From: Actinomadura sp. NBRC 104425
GTDB lineage: Bacteria; Actinomycetota; Actinomycetes; Streptosporangiales; Streptosporangiaceae
DNA length: 64,000 bases
Direction of reading: 5' to 3'
NCBI RefSeq assembly: GCF_030269545.1
Contig: NZ_BSTN01000020.1
Coordinates: forward strand, 30,923-94,922
Under the pieces are notes generated by a model, which did not search any database, was not told the origin of the DNA, and saw only the letters and a list, made by a program, of their open reading frames with translations. The number at the start of each line of letters is the position of its first letter. The first letter of the stretch is position 1. Both the position numbers and the translations under genes were made by a program. Below, one piece after another: positions 27,377-36,117 of this stretch.

Positions 27377-27603
27377 TGGGGCCTGTCTCGAAGTGTGATG
27401 AGTGGCGGCATGTCGCACGCCGGACGCAGTGAGGCATCGCGGCCGCGATCTGCGAACCGGCCGATCAGGCGGGCGGCCGGTATCGGCGCGGCGTGCGCGG
27501 TGGCCGACCACCCGGGTTCGGCAAACTCGCCGTCCGCTACCAGGCCACCGTCCACATCGCCACCAACAACGAACGGCTCCGGCCAACTTTGAAACACGCC
27601 CTA
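27377..27603. mobile_element. 227-bp MITE-like element derived from an IS5-family transposon, copy 1
   Basis: Nearly identical over its whole length to 32813-33039 and in the same orientation. The ends are imperfect inverted repeats (here TGGGGCCTGTCTCGAA, originally TAGGGC..., against TAGGGCGTGTTTCAAA as complement of the right end), with a TA at the outer edge. The right part, read on plus, encodes PPGFGKLAVRYQATVHIATN, matching the C-terminus of IS5-family transposases; the rest of the transposase is gone. Confidence 0.85.
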
Positions 27604-27915
27604 GACCGCATGGACCAACTGCCCGCCGTGCTGCGCAGCAGCGCCCGGCCTACACGCCCGAGGGGAGGCCGGCCGCACCGGACCGCAGGCTCGCCGTCCA
27701 AGCCGTGTGCTGCCGTAGCCGTCCTCAACCACGGCTACGAACTGCCGTCGACGTCGGCGAGCGCAGCGGCGAGACCTCCCGCTCGACCCCGTGCAGGCGA
27801 CGTGACCGGGACGGACGGTGACGAGCCGCCGACCTGCACGAGCGCGGCACATGACTCAGCCCGCCCACGCTGGCAGGGTCCACCGGTTCCCGACCGGCAA
27901 GCCCCCTACGCATCC
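27604..27915. other. Intergenic DNA between MITE copy 1 and the hydrolase gene
   Basis: About 310 bp in which overlapping frames exist on both strands but none has a start site, conserved motif or composition that I can support as a gene. Confidence 0.5.
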
Positions 27916-28485
27916 CTAGAAGTCGGAGAGGAACTCCAGGGCCACTGCCCAAGCCTCTTCCGCCGCATCCCGGTCATAGTCGGGCAGATCAGGGTCGGTG
28001 AACAGATGCCCAGCGCCCGGATACCGGAACACCTCCACATCAGCTCCAGCCCGACGCATACGCAGATACCAGGCGTTCAGCCAGTCCACCGGCTCGTAGG
28101 TGTCCGGGTCGGCGACGTGCAGCTGCACCGGAATGTCGGTGGACGCGTCGTCCGCCATGTCGGAGGTGCCGTGCATGAGCAGCAGCCCGCGCGCCTTCTC
28201 GTCGGCGAGGGCGAGATTCTGGGCCAGGGCCGCCCCGAGGGAGAACCCCGCGTACACGAGGCCCTCCTGCGACAACGGCGCCGCAGCCGCCACCGCGCGC
28301 TTGAGCAGCTCGTCCCGGCCGATCTCCTCCTTGATCTCGATGCCCTCCTCCGGGGTGTCCACGACGCGCCCGTCATACAGATCCGGGATATGCACCTCAT
28401 GCCCGGCAGCGCGCAACCGGTCGGCCGCCTGGTGGACAGCGGGCCGCAGCCCGTACATCGAGTGCAAGAGCAGAATCCTCGCCAT
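27916..28485 (-). CDS. Dienelactone hydrolase family protein
   Basis: 189 residues from ATG at 28485 (a TTG two codons upstream is less likely). An alpha/beta-hydrolase fold with the nucleophile elbow GFSLGAA (Ser where classical dienelactone hydrolase has Cys), an acidic residue in HVADPDTYEP and the catalytic His in GAGHLFTDP. Such proteins hydrolyse lactone or ester bonds in the cytoplasm; the substrate is not known. No partner genes flank it: insertion-sequence debris lies on both sides, so it stands alone. No clear ribosome-binding site. Confidence 0.85.
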   Translation of the reverse strand: MARILLLHSMYGLRPAVHQAADRLRAAGHEVHIPDLYDGRVVDTPEEGIEIKEEIGRDELLKRAVAAAAPLSQEGLVYAGFSLGAALAQNLALADEKARGLLLMHGTSDMADDASTDIPVQLHVADPDTYEPVDWLNAWYLRMRRAGADVEVFRYPGAGHLFTDPDLPDYDRDAAEEAWAVALEFLSDF

Positions 28486-28584
28486 GGCCAAAGCCTATGG
28501 TCAGCCGCCCCCACGGCCGGAGCCCCCGGTAGCCCCGACCGCGTCACGACACCGACGAGCGCCCCCAGACTCACCGAAACGACC

Positions 28585-28905
28585 AGGGCGTGTCCGATGG
28601 ATCATGGTCGATCCGCAGCAGTGCGGTGACCGAGGGAACCCGGTCCGGTAGTGGCAGGCGAGCTCGGCGCAGCGGATGGCCGGCATCACGCCGCCATTCG
28701 AGTCGGCCGACACGCGCTCGACCACGTTGCGGCGCCGGCAGGGCGGCAGCATCGAGACAGGCGGGCGCCCCACTGACCGGCGCGTCGGCAGACGGCGGCG
28801 GCGATGCCCCGGGGCTGCGACAGGCGGCGGACACCCCACGGCTGCCGCCCACCCCACATGCGAGATCAACCACAGCGAAAGCTCAAGATCCAACGGACAC
28901 GCCCT
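28585..28905. mobile_element. 321-bp MITE-like element with 19-bp terminal inverted repeats
   Basis: AGGGCGTGTCCGATGGATC (28585-28603) matches the complement of 28887-28905 with one mismatch. On the minus strand the interior encodes a stretch like RRRNVVERVSADSNGGVMP, corresponding to the KRRNVVERCFNRLKQWRGIA segment of IS5-family transposases, followed by ELACHYRTGF. It is therefore an internally deleted IS5-type element. Its terminal GGGCGTGT is shared with the 227-bp elements, so they may be relatives. Confidence 0.8.
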
Positions 28906-29725
28906 AGGTGTGTTGTTCGGGCAGGTTGGTGACGCGGTCGGCTGGGGGTTTGTCCTGCGATGCCGGTGTGGGGTCGGTGCGGGTGTACCAGTGGAGCCAG
29001 TCACCGAAGGCGGCCTGTCGTCCGGTTTTCTGAGGTGTAGGGCTGGTGGCAGAGCCCGTTTCTCCAGCAGGGTGCGGTGGAAGCGTCCGCCCCTGCCGTT
29101 GGTCTGGGGCCGCCAGGGCCGGGTCCAGCACGGCCGGATTCCCAACTCGGCGCAGGTGGCGCGCCAGGTCGTCTTGGTGCAGGCCCCGGGCGTTGTCGGT
29201 CAGGACGCGTCGGATGGTGATGCCGCGGGCGGCGAACCAGGCCGCCGCACGGACCAGAAACCCGGCGCAGGTGGCCGCACTCTCATCGGCCAGGACCTCG
29301 GTATAGGCCAGGCGGGAGTGCTCCGTCCGGGGCGGTGTGCGGGTAGAGGTAGCCGATGCCGTCGCGGTGTTGGCGCGGCCCGCGGCACGCTTCAGGGGGC
29401 CTTGTGCCCGCCGCCGTCCGGGGGTGCGGCCGAGCTTCTCAACGTCGATGTCGATGTGGACCAGGTCGCCGGGGTGTTGGTGCTGGTGGCGGGGTGGGTT
29501 GCCGGTGGCCCGGTCGCACGCCGCCAGGGGCGCCACGCCGTGCCGCACCAGGATGCGGTACGCGGTCGAGGGCGCGATGCCGGTGCGGGCGGGTCGGGAC
29601 CGGGCCGATGCGATGCGCCCGCCGCAGAGCGATCACCTGCGCCTCGACGTGCGGCGGCGTCCGGTGGGGACTGCGATGCGGCCGACTGGAACGGTCGTGC
29701 ATGCCGACCTCGCCGAGTTGCCGAG
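28905..29725 (-). pseudogene. IS481-family transposase remnant (left half of an inverted pair)
   Basis: Read on minus it runs from MHDRSSRPHR near 29700 through GDLVHIDIDVEKLGRTP (first catalytic Asp), VLTDNARG (second Asp) to DRVTNLPEQHT at the end. At least two frameshifts interrupt it, and the segment with the third catalytic residue, where KVERYHRTLL is expected, is in another frame. The outer end TAGGTGTGTTGTTCGGGCAG matches the outer end of the plus-strand copy. Cannot encode an active transposase. Confidence 0.85.
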
Positions 29726-29734
29726 TACTGACCA

Positions 29735-30670
29735 TGGACGTTGGTGACGGCGACACAGTCTGGTCGCTGCGACGGGCCGCCGAACGATTCCAGGTCTCGG
29801 CCACCACCGCCGAACGCTGGGCCGACCGGTACCGACGACAGGGCGCAGCGGGCATGGGCGCCCCTCCCAGCGGTCCGCGAACCAGCCTCCGGCGCACGCC
29901 CCGGCGGATCGTGCGCGCCCGTGTCCGCCACTGGCTTGGCCCTGGCCCGCATCGCCGCCCGCCTGGGCCTGCCCCCTCCACGGTGCACCGCGTCCTGACC
30001 CGCTACGGCTGCCCGCCACTGGCCCATCTGGACCGGGCCACCGGCCGGCCCGTGCGCCGCTACGAACACCCGCCCGGTGACCTGGTGCACGTGGACGTCA
30101 AGAAGCTGGGCAACATCCCCGACGGCGGCGGCCACCGCGTGCACGGCCGCGCCATCGGCAGGCGCAACAGCGCGGCCCACCGCGATCCGGCCCGGCCCCG
30201 CACGGTCCCCGGCCGCCCCAACCTCGGTTACAGGTACCTGCACACCGCCATCGACGACCACTGCCGCCCGGCCCTGCACTGAGATCCTGCCGGATGAGAC
30301 CAAGGAGTCGGCCGCCGCGTTTGTGGACTCATGGCAGGCCTTCTTCGCCGCCGGGATCACCGTGCGCCGCGTGCCGGCCGACAACGGCTCGTGCTACCGC
30401 TCGCGGCTGTGGCGGGACCCCCTGGCCGCCGCCGGAATCGCGCACAAGCGCACTCGCCCGTTTCGGCCGCAGACCAATGGCAAGGTCGAGCGCTACCACC
30501 GCACCCTGCTGGACGAATGGGCCTACGCCCGCCCCTGCACCCGTGAGAGCGAACGCCGCGCCGCGCTTGCGCCCTGGCTGCACATGTACAACCATCACCG
30601 CGGCCACACCGCACTCGGCGGCCTCCCACCCCGCCAGCCGCGTCACCAACCTGTCCGAACAGCACACCTA
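29735..30670 (+). pseudogene. IS481-family transposase remnant (right half of an inverted pair)
   Basis: Encodes RRAAERFQVSATTAERWADR (helix-turn-helix), GDLVHVDVKKLGNIPDGGGH (first Asp), then after a frameshift near 30282 ADNGSCYRSRLWRD (second Asp) and NGKVERYHRTLLDEW (Glu), ending in SRVTNLSEQHT after another frame change. The terminal 31 bases are an inverted copy (2-3 differences) of 28905-28935. The N-terminus lacks the usual start. Together the two remnants form a head-to-head arrangement of 1.77 kb. Confidence 0.87.
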
Positions 30671-30779
30671 GCACCCGCAGCATCCGCACCACCACACGAA
30701 CCAACGCCCCCGACGACATAGCACCACCGCCCGTCATCTTCTTCGTGTCCCCGGTAGATGGGGATCTTGGCCGCCGCGG

Positions 30780-30994
30780 AGACGCATACGCACGGCACGC
30801 CGTTCGAGACGGCGCGGTGCGCGAGCCCCTGTGCGGACGACTCGAGCGATCGGCCACCCCGACAGCGCCTTGGGCACGGTGGCAGTCGACTTAGCTACCC
30901 TGCGGTGGCGGCCACAGCGGTCGGTGTCCGTCCGCGACAGCGGACCAGGCGTGGGCCGCCCCGGCACGGTCGGCAGGGCGTTGCGGTGGGACAC
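30780..30994 (-). pseudogene. IS481 transposase N-terminal fragment
   Basis: On minus the frame from 30994 begins MSHRNALPTV, the usual N-terminus of IS481 transposases (MSHRNARLT), and in the next frame ADRSSRPHRGSRTAP at about 30857 matches the conserved HDRSSRPHRTP. No further transposase sequence follows, so this is a short, frameshifted relic beside the inverted IS481 pair. Confidence 0.6.
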
Positions 30995-31220
30995 GAAGGA
31001 CTCCGACGGGCGGTGCCGATCTCGGCCGACTCACCCCACGCCACGAAATCCTCCCCATTCCAACCGTTACCAACGCCCGTGGTCATCACGGCCAGGCCGT
31101 CGTCGCCCCCGGCGGCCAGCCCCCACTGGCGCGCCAGCAGCTCGGCGATGTGTCACAGAGGGCCCATGTGGCTGCGTCTGTGGTAACAGCGGTCGGGCTC
31201 AGGGCCGCGCTGCCCAGGCC
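30995..31220. other. Intergenic DNA upstream of trxB
   Basis: No supported gene; the first unambiguous signal is the sigma-R-type promoter at 31221. Confidence 0.5.
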
Positions 31221-31247
31221 GGGAATCCCCGGGCCCTAGGATCGGTT
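31221..31247 (+). promoter_or_regulatory. Sigma-R-type promoter of trxBA
   Basis: GGGAAT (31221-31226), an 18-base spacer, then GTT (31245-31247). This is an exact match to the published Streptomyces SigR consensus GGGAAT-N18-GTT, which drives trxBA on disulfide stress. The start point would be near 31255, giving an untranslated leader of about 150 bases. No sigR gene is in the window. Confidence 0.85.
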
Positions 31248-31403
31248 GACGCGACTGGCAGGCCGGGGCACGCGCTCTGAGCGTCGAGCACCGAAAGGTA
31301 CGAATACGCACAAGGGGCATGATGTTGCGGAGGGCGCGTACAACACCGTGGCGGTCACGGCATCGTCCTGCACCTGAGGCGAGCAGAGGAGAGGCGCAGA
31401 ACA

Positions 31404-32381
31404 GTGAGCGACGTGCGTAACGTCATCATCATCGGGTCGGGCCCGGCGGGGTACACGGCCGCGATCTACGCCGCCCGCGGCGACCTGAAGCCGCTGGTGT
31501 TCGAGGGTTCGGTGTCCGCCGGCGGTGCGCTGATGAACACCACCGAGGTGGAGAACTTCCCCGGCTTCCCCGACGGCATCCTGGGCCCGGACCTCATGGA
31601 CAACCTCCGCAAGCAGGCCGAGCGGTTCGGCGCCGAACTGGTGACCGACGACGTCACCGAGGTCGACCTGACCGCCGACCCCAAGATCGTCAAGGTGGGT
31701 GACGAGGTCTACCGCGCCAAGGCCGTGATCATCGCGACCGGCTCCGGGTACCGCAAGCTCGGCCTCGAGGGCGAGGAGCGGCTGTCGGGGCGGGGCGTGT
31801 CCTGGTGCGCCACCTGTGACGGGTTCTTCTTCCGCGACCAGGACATCGCGGTGGTCGGCGGCGGCGACACGGCCATGGAGGAGGCCATCTTCCTGACCCG
31901 CTTCGCCCGGTCGGTCACCGTGATCCACCGCCGCGACCAGCTGCGCGCCAGCAAGATCATGCAGGACCGGGCGTTCGCCAACGACAAGATCCGCTTCATG
32001 TGGGACAGCCAGGTCGTGGAGATCCTGGGCGACGACCGCCTGACCGGCGTGCGTGTGCGCAACACCCGGACGGGCGAGGAGTCCACGCTGGACGTGACGG
32101 GGCTGTTCATCGCGATCGGGCACGATCCGCGCAGCGAGCTGTTCGCCGGGCAGTTGGACACCGACGCCGACGGGTACCTGGTCGTGCAGTCCCCGACCAC
32201 CAAGACCAAGATTCCTGGCGTGTTCGCCGCCGGGGACGTGGTCGACCACGTCTACCGCCAGGCCATCACCGCCGCCGGCACCGGGTGCGCCGCCGCCATC
32301 GACGCCGAACGCTGGCTGCAGGAGCACGGACAGGCCGAGACCGTGCCGCAGGATCCGGCCGAGCTCACCCATCAGGGCTGA
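31404..32381 (+). CDS. trxB: Thioredoxin-disulfide reductase
   Basis: 325 residues, GTG start preceded by GAGGAGAGG. FAD-binding [16 protein letters not shown] at residues 11-26, the redox-active CATC in [11 protein letters not shown] (about 134-146), the NADPH-binding [12 protein letters not shown] (about 152-163) and the C-terminal FAD-contact [10 protein letters not shown] are all intact. It passes electrons from NADPH to thioredoxin. It lies 44 bp before trxA and both are served by the sigma-R-type promoter upstream. Confidence 0.97.
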   Translation: MSDVRNVIIIGSGPAGYTAAIYAARGDLKPLVFEGSVSAGGALMNTTEVENFPGFPDGILGPDLMDNLRKQAERFGAELVTDDVTEVDLTADPKIVKVGDEVYRAKAVIIATGSGYRKLGLEGEERLSGRGVSWCATCDGFFFRDQDIAVVGGGDTAMEEAIFLTRFARSVTVIHRRDQLRASKIMQDRAFANDKIRFMWDSQVVEILGDDRLTGVRVRNTRTGEESTLDVTGLFIAIGHDPRSELFAGQLDTDADGYLVVQSPTTKTKIPGVFAAGDVVDHVYRQAITAAGTGCAAAIDAERWLQEHGQAETVPQDPAELTHQG

Positions 32382-32425
32382 GCCGACGAGGCGGTCCGCC
32401 ACCTGACGAACACTGAGGAGACGCC

Positions 32426-32740
32426 ATGAAAGCCGTGACCGACGCGGACTTCGACACCGAAGTCCTCAAGAGCGACAAGCCCGTCCTGGTCGACTTCTGG
32501 GCGGAATGGTGCGCACCGTGCCGAATGGTGGCCCCCATCCTGGAGGAGATCTCGACCGAGCACGGCGACAAGCTTGAGATCGTCAAGATGGACATCGACC
32601 AGAACCCCAAGGTGCCGCAGCGGTACGGCATCGTGAGCATCCCGGCTCTGTTCGTGTTCAAGGACGGCCAGATCGCCCACCAGATCACTGGGACCAAGCC
32701 GAAGTCCGCGCTCCTGCGCGAACTCGCCGACTTCATCTGA
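32426..32740 (+). CDS. trxA: Thioredoxin
   Basis: 104 residues, normal length. The active site is WCAPC (residues 28-32; the common form is WCGPC) within FWAEWCAPCRMVAPIL, and the cis-Pro is in IVSIPALFVF. Ribosome-binding site GAGGAG lies before the ATG. It reduces protein disulfides with electrons from TrxB directly upstream. Followed by a strong terminator. Confidence 0.97.
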   Translation: MKAVTDADFDTEVLKSDKPVLVDFWAEWCAPCRMVAPILEEISTEHGDKLEIVKMDIDQNPKVPQRYGIVSIPALFVFKDGQIAHQITGTKPKSALLRELADFI

Positions 32741-32766
32741 TCCTCGCCCTCCCGCGGCGAGCGCAA

Positions 32767-32810
32767 GGCGGCGGGCCCCGTCCTGGCATTCCGGGACGGG
32801 GCCCGCCGCC
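32767..32810 (+). terminator. Hairpin terminator of trxBA
   Basis: A perfect 17-bp stem (32767-32783 with 32794-32810) around a 10-base loop lies 26 bases after the trxA stop. Only ATT follows, because the 227-bp element copy 2 is inserted immediately downstream at 32813. Confidence 0.9.
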
Positions 32811-32812
32811 AT

Positions 32813-33039
32813 TAGGGCCTGTCTCGAAGTGTGATGAGTGGCGGCATGTCGCACGCCGGACGCAGTGAGGCATCGCGGCCGCGATCTGCGAACCGGCCGA
32901 TCAGGCGGGCGGCCGGTATCGGCGCGGCGTGCGCGGTGGCCGACCACCCGGGTTCGGCAAACTCGCCGTCCGCTACCAGGCCACCGTCCACATCGCCACC
33001 AACAACGAACCGCTCTGGCCAACGTTGAAACACGCCCTA
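32813..33039. mobile_element. 227-bp MITE-like element, copy 2
   Basis: Direct-oriented, same-length and almost identical partner of 27377-27603. Here both edges keep the full TAGGGC...GCCCTA form, so a TA target duplication is intact. It abuts the trxA terminator. Interior again encodes the C-terminal IS5-family segment FGKLAVRYQATVHIATNNE. Confidence 0.88.
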
Positions 33040-33126
33040 GCACAGTTGCACGCTGACGCCCGCCGCCATGCCGACGCCGGCGTTCCTCGTCAGGTCCAGG
33101 GTGGCGTGCAACTCCGGAGGCGAGAC

Positions 33127-33389
33127 ATGATCTCGTGGGCTGCCCGGCGCCGTCGTGCTCTCGCTGTGCGCGCTCGTCAGCGGATGCGGAACGGACGCCA
33201 AGCCCAGCGTTCCACCGCCCACGGCGCACAGCGCGCCGAGGTTGCCCTCACCGCCCACCAGACGCGCACACCGCCGGGGGCGTCCGCCAGGTCGACGACC
33301 TGCCGGACACTTTGCGCAGGTTCGCGACAAGGTGGGCGGTGGTGGTCTCGGACGCGCTGCTCACCAGCACGCCGTCCAAGATGCGCTGA
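33127..33389 (+). pseudogene. Possible remnant of a small lipoprotein gene
   Basis: A good ribosome-binding site (GGAGGCGAG) precedes ATG at 33127, but the lipoprotein signal (LPGAVVLSLCALVSGCGTD with a lipobox-like VSGC) is in the next frame, and a later segment (VRQVDDLPDTLRRFATRWAV) is in a third. Two frameshifts would be needed to join them. I do not recognise a family. It could also be chance in GC-rich DNA. Confidence 0.3.
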
Positions 33390-33618
33390 ATATCAAGGCG
33401 TCTAGCCAAGACGCGCGGCGCGGATACCCCACAAGGCAGACGCGCGGCCGCCCGACTCCTCCCACTGTGCGATCACTGTGCCGGAAGGTGCATGACTCCA
33501 ACCTCAGGCCATGACCCACCGGGGACCGGTTCGGCAGCCTCCGGCAACAGCTCTGAAGACCGAGCAGTTGCGGAAGGTGCCGACCTCCGCGGCAACCGCA
33601 CTGGCTGACATGACCAAG

Positions 33619-33632
33619 GTTTCTTGTGAAAC
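33619..33632. promoter_or_regulatory. Degenerate parS-like site
   Basis: GTTTCTTGTGAAAC differs from the ParB-binding palindrome GTTTCACGTGAAAC at the two central-left bases. Near-consensus parS sites are often scattered around the trxA-parB region of actinobacteria, which makes this plausible, but a two-mismatch site may bind weakly. Confidence 0.5.
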
Positions 33633-33817
33633 ATTTCTGGACGCGCCTGAGGGCGAGTCATGCGGAGGTAACTTCCGTAGATCTTCTCTCGTCAGAGCCA
33701 GTTGGTCCCGCAGCCCATCGGTGTGCAGCTCCCCCACCACCCATCACGCGCCCGAGCTGAGCATGCCGGCCGCATTGGAAGCGGGTAGGCACCCCCTGGT
33801 CCGCAGCAGGCTCGCCC

Positions 33818-34740
33818 AGATCATGTTTCGAAGTAGGTGGAGCCATTCATTGATGGCGGTGATCTCGAAACGGCCCGGTAGCGGACGGAGAGCGGGTTCG
33901 TAGCGGGTGGCCCCGTCCCGCTGGCGCTCAAAGCGGCTGAGACCGCACCCCACGGCATGGCGGCCGCGGTAGTCGGCCGCATCGACGGCGGGTAGACGAC
34001 CACCGCCGCCGCCCTGCCGCTGCGGGTGCCGGACCTGGTCGCCCGAACCGGGATCGCAGCGGCGCCACGGCGACACAGGTGGGCACAGATCGCCCGGTAG
34101 GCCTTGTCCGCCCGCACCAGATCCGGCCGCACCAGATCCGGCCGCACCAGATCCGGCCGCACCAGATCCGGCCGCATTAGATCCGGCCGCATTAGATCCG
34201 GCCGGGCCCTGAGACACCCCGGTCCGGGGCGGCCCTGATGCCGGCCATCACCGCCTCGACATGCGGAGCATCCCCGCGCTGCCGGCCGTCACCACCGGCG
34301 ACAACGGCATCTGCCTCCTGCTCGCAGGGTGGCAATGCACCTTGGTCGCCAGCCCACGCGGGAGCGGCCCAGTGATCGCCCGGCTCGGCAGCCGTGCCGT
34401 CAGGCGGTTCGCGCTGCAGGTCGTCTCGCCGCCGAGCCCGGCGGCGTGCTGACGCACCCGCATGATGGTGGGAGCGACGCTCACCTGCCCGCCGAAAGGC
34501 CCGGCACCGTCCGCCGACCCGCAGGACGGCCAGGATGCACGCCAAGACGCCCTCGCGTTGCCAGCGGCGGAACAGCCCGTGGACCGCCTGCCAGGAGTCG
34601 TGGCACTCGGGCACGTCCCGCAACGGTGCGCCGGTGCGCACCCGCCGGCGGATCCCGTCGATGAGCTGCCGTTTGGTCCGCTTGGACGGTCGCCCTCGGC
34701 CGCCGGGCGGCCGACAGCAGCGCCCTACCCCCCGACTGAC
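33818..34740 (-). pseudogene. Degraded IS5-family transposase
   Basis: On minus, the N-terminal part reads GRPSKRTKRQLIDGIRRRVR, TGAPLRDVPECHDSWQAV and LFRRWQREGV (typical IS5 start), the middle has ADKAYRAICAHLCRRGAAAI after an expanded repeat, and the end reads FEITAINEWLHLLR. The pieces lie in different frames. The acidic DDE residues cannot be lined up in one frame. Two WLVFPV-encoding repeats (about 34755-34770 and 34848-34862) lie just upstream. Confidence 0.8.
34115..34204. repeat. Six tandem 15-bp units inside the IS5 remnant
   Basis: Four copies of CACCAGATCCGGCCG followed by two of CATTAGATCCGGCCG, exactly 15 bp apart. On the minus strand each encodes R-P-D-L-V/M, so the pentapeptide just before the conserved ADKAY motif of the transposase has been expanded in frame. 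Confidence 0.93.
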
Positions 34741-34993
34741 AGGCCGGCGCTCACCACCGGGAACACCAACCACCGCCGGACCCGCTCGCCGGCCAGGCGG
34801 GCACGCCACTGCGGCAGGCCGGCCAGCGCCTCGCATGCCATCTGTACCGGAAACACCAACCACCCAGTCGTCTCCGAGCAGGCGGTGGACCAGCCGCGCG
34901 CCCTGCCCCAGGGCGGGCGGTCGCGCCCCCGCTCGCACATGCCCCCGGGCCAGCCGCCTGCGGCAAGGAGTACGACAAGCCCCTCAGAGGCGC

Positions 34994-35611
34994 TCAGACT
35001 GGTCGAAGGGCGCCTTCCGGTGTCATGGAGCCGAGAAGCCTTTCCAGAGCCACCTCGACGTCTTCACGCCATGACAGAGCCGACTTGAGCTCCAGGCGCA
35101 GCCTCGGATAGCGGTGATGCGGCCGGACGGTCTTGAAGCCGACCGAAAGGAGGTAGTCGGCGGGCACCATACAGGCGCCGTCTTCCCCCTTCAGATCTCC
35201 GAAAGCCTCGATGGCCTTGACCGCACGCCGCGTGAGGTCCTTGGCGACGCCCTGGACGAGCATCCGTCCCAGTCCCCCACCGGCGAACTCCGGCAGGATG
35301 TGGGCGGTCATCAGCAGCACGGCGTCGGCACTCACCGGGCTGGTGGGGAAGGCGACGGAACGCGGCACGTATAGCGGCGGCGCGTACATGACGAAACCTG
35401 CCGGCACGTCATCCACGTAAACGATCTTTCCGCAGCTGCCCCACTCCAGCAGCGTGGAGGAAATCCACGCCTCTTTTTCCAGCCCCGGGTCGCCCGTGTC
35501 CATTGCGCGGTCCCGGCTGACCGGGTCGAGCTCCCAGAAAACGCAGCGGCGGCAGCGACGCGGGAGGTCGTCGAGATTGTCCAACGTGATGTTGACGAGA
35601 CGACGCGACAC
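34994..35611 (-). CDS. GNAT-family N-acetyltransferase
   Basis: 205 residues from GTG at 35611, chosen because AGGGGGG lies about 10 bases upstream and the conserved part (LVNITLDNLDDLPRRCRRCVFWELDP) starts there; the longer frame has no family character. The acetyl-CoA loop is in LPEFAGGGLGRMLVQGVAKD. A Cys-x-x-Cys (RRCRRCVFW) near residue 20 is usual in this family. It matches the acetyltransferase conserved beside trxA/parB in actinobacteria; the substrate is unknown. Confidence 0.82.
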   Translation of the reverse strand: MSRRLVNITLDNLDDLPRRCRRCVFWELDPVSRDRAMDTGDPGLEKEAWISSTLLEWGSCGKIVYVDDVPAGFVMYAPPLYVPRSVAFPTSPVSADAVLLMTAHILPEFAGGGLGRMLVQGVAKDLTRRAVKAIEAFGDLKGEDGACMVPADYLLSVGFKTVRPHHRYPRLRLELKSALSWREDVEVALERLLGSMTPEGALRPV

Positions 35612-36117
35612 CGGATCGGCACCCCCCTGAAGCTCGTTCGGCCGGTCCGTCTCTGTGGCGCGGTTCGGAACCGGTGAACGAGCGTGCTCGCTGCGGGGCT
35701 TGCTGTGCGGAGCGCCACTTCGCGGAAAATCCCGGCAACGTTCCGGGACCCTGAGGCATCGTATCGAACAGCGGGCTTCTTCCCGTCGCGGTCGGCGGTC
35801 GGCGTTTGGTACGCGGGGCAACGTTGGGCAAAGATGCCTCGATCATTCGTCGAGGGGGCTGTGTTCCGGGTTTCGGACGGGTACACGATGTCCTCCTATC
35901 GGTGCCCCGGACCATCCGTCCCGTCGCCGCTGGAAGGGACCGAGGGCCCATGACCACGGGGTCTCGGCTTCGGCCACACGGGGAGAGGACCATCCGGGCA
36001 GCAACGGCGCTGCCCGGACCCTCGACTCCGGGCGGCGCCCGCTCGGGGGTTCCGCCACGTTCGCCCAAGGCCATGCCGTAGGTTTCTGGGTTATCCGATC
36101 ACCCTTGGAGGTGCCTC
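35612..36117. other. Divergent intergenic region between GNAT and aminotransferase genes
   Basis: 506 bp with no supported gene; several frames are open on the plus strand, including one running into the aminotransferase gene, but they have no ribosome-binding site or family similarity I can see. It must contain promoters for both flanking genes. Confidence 0.55.
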
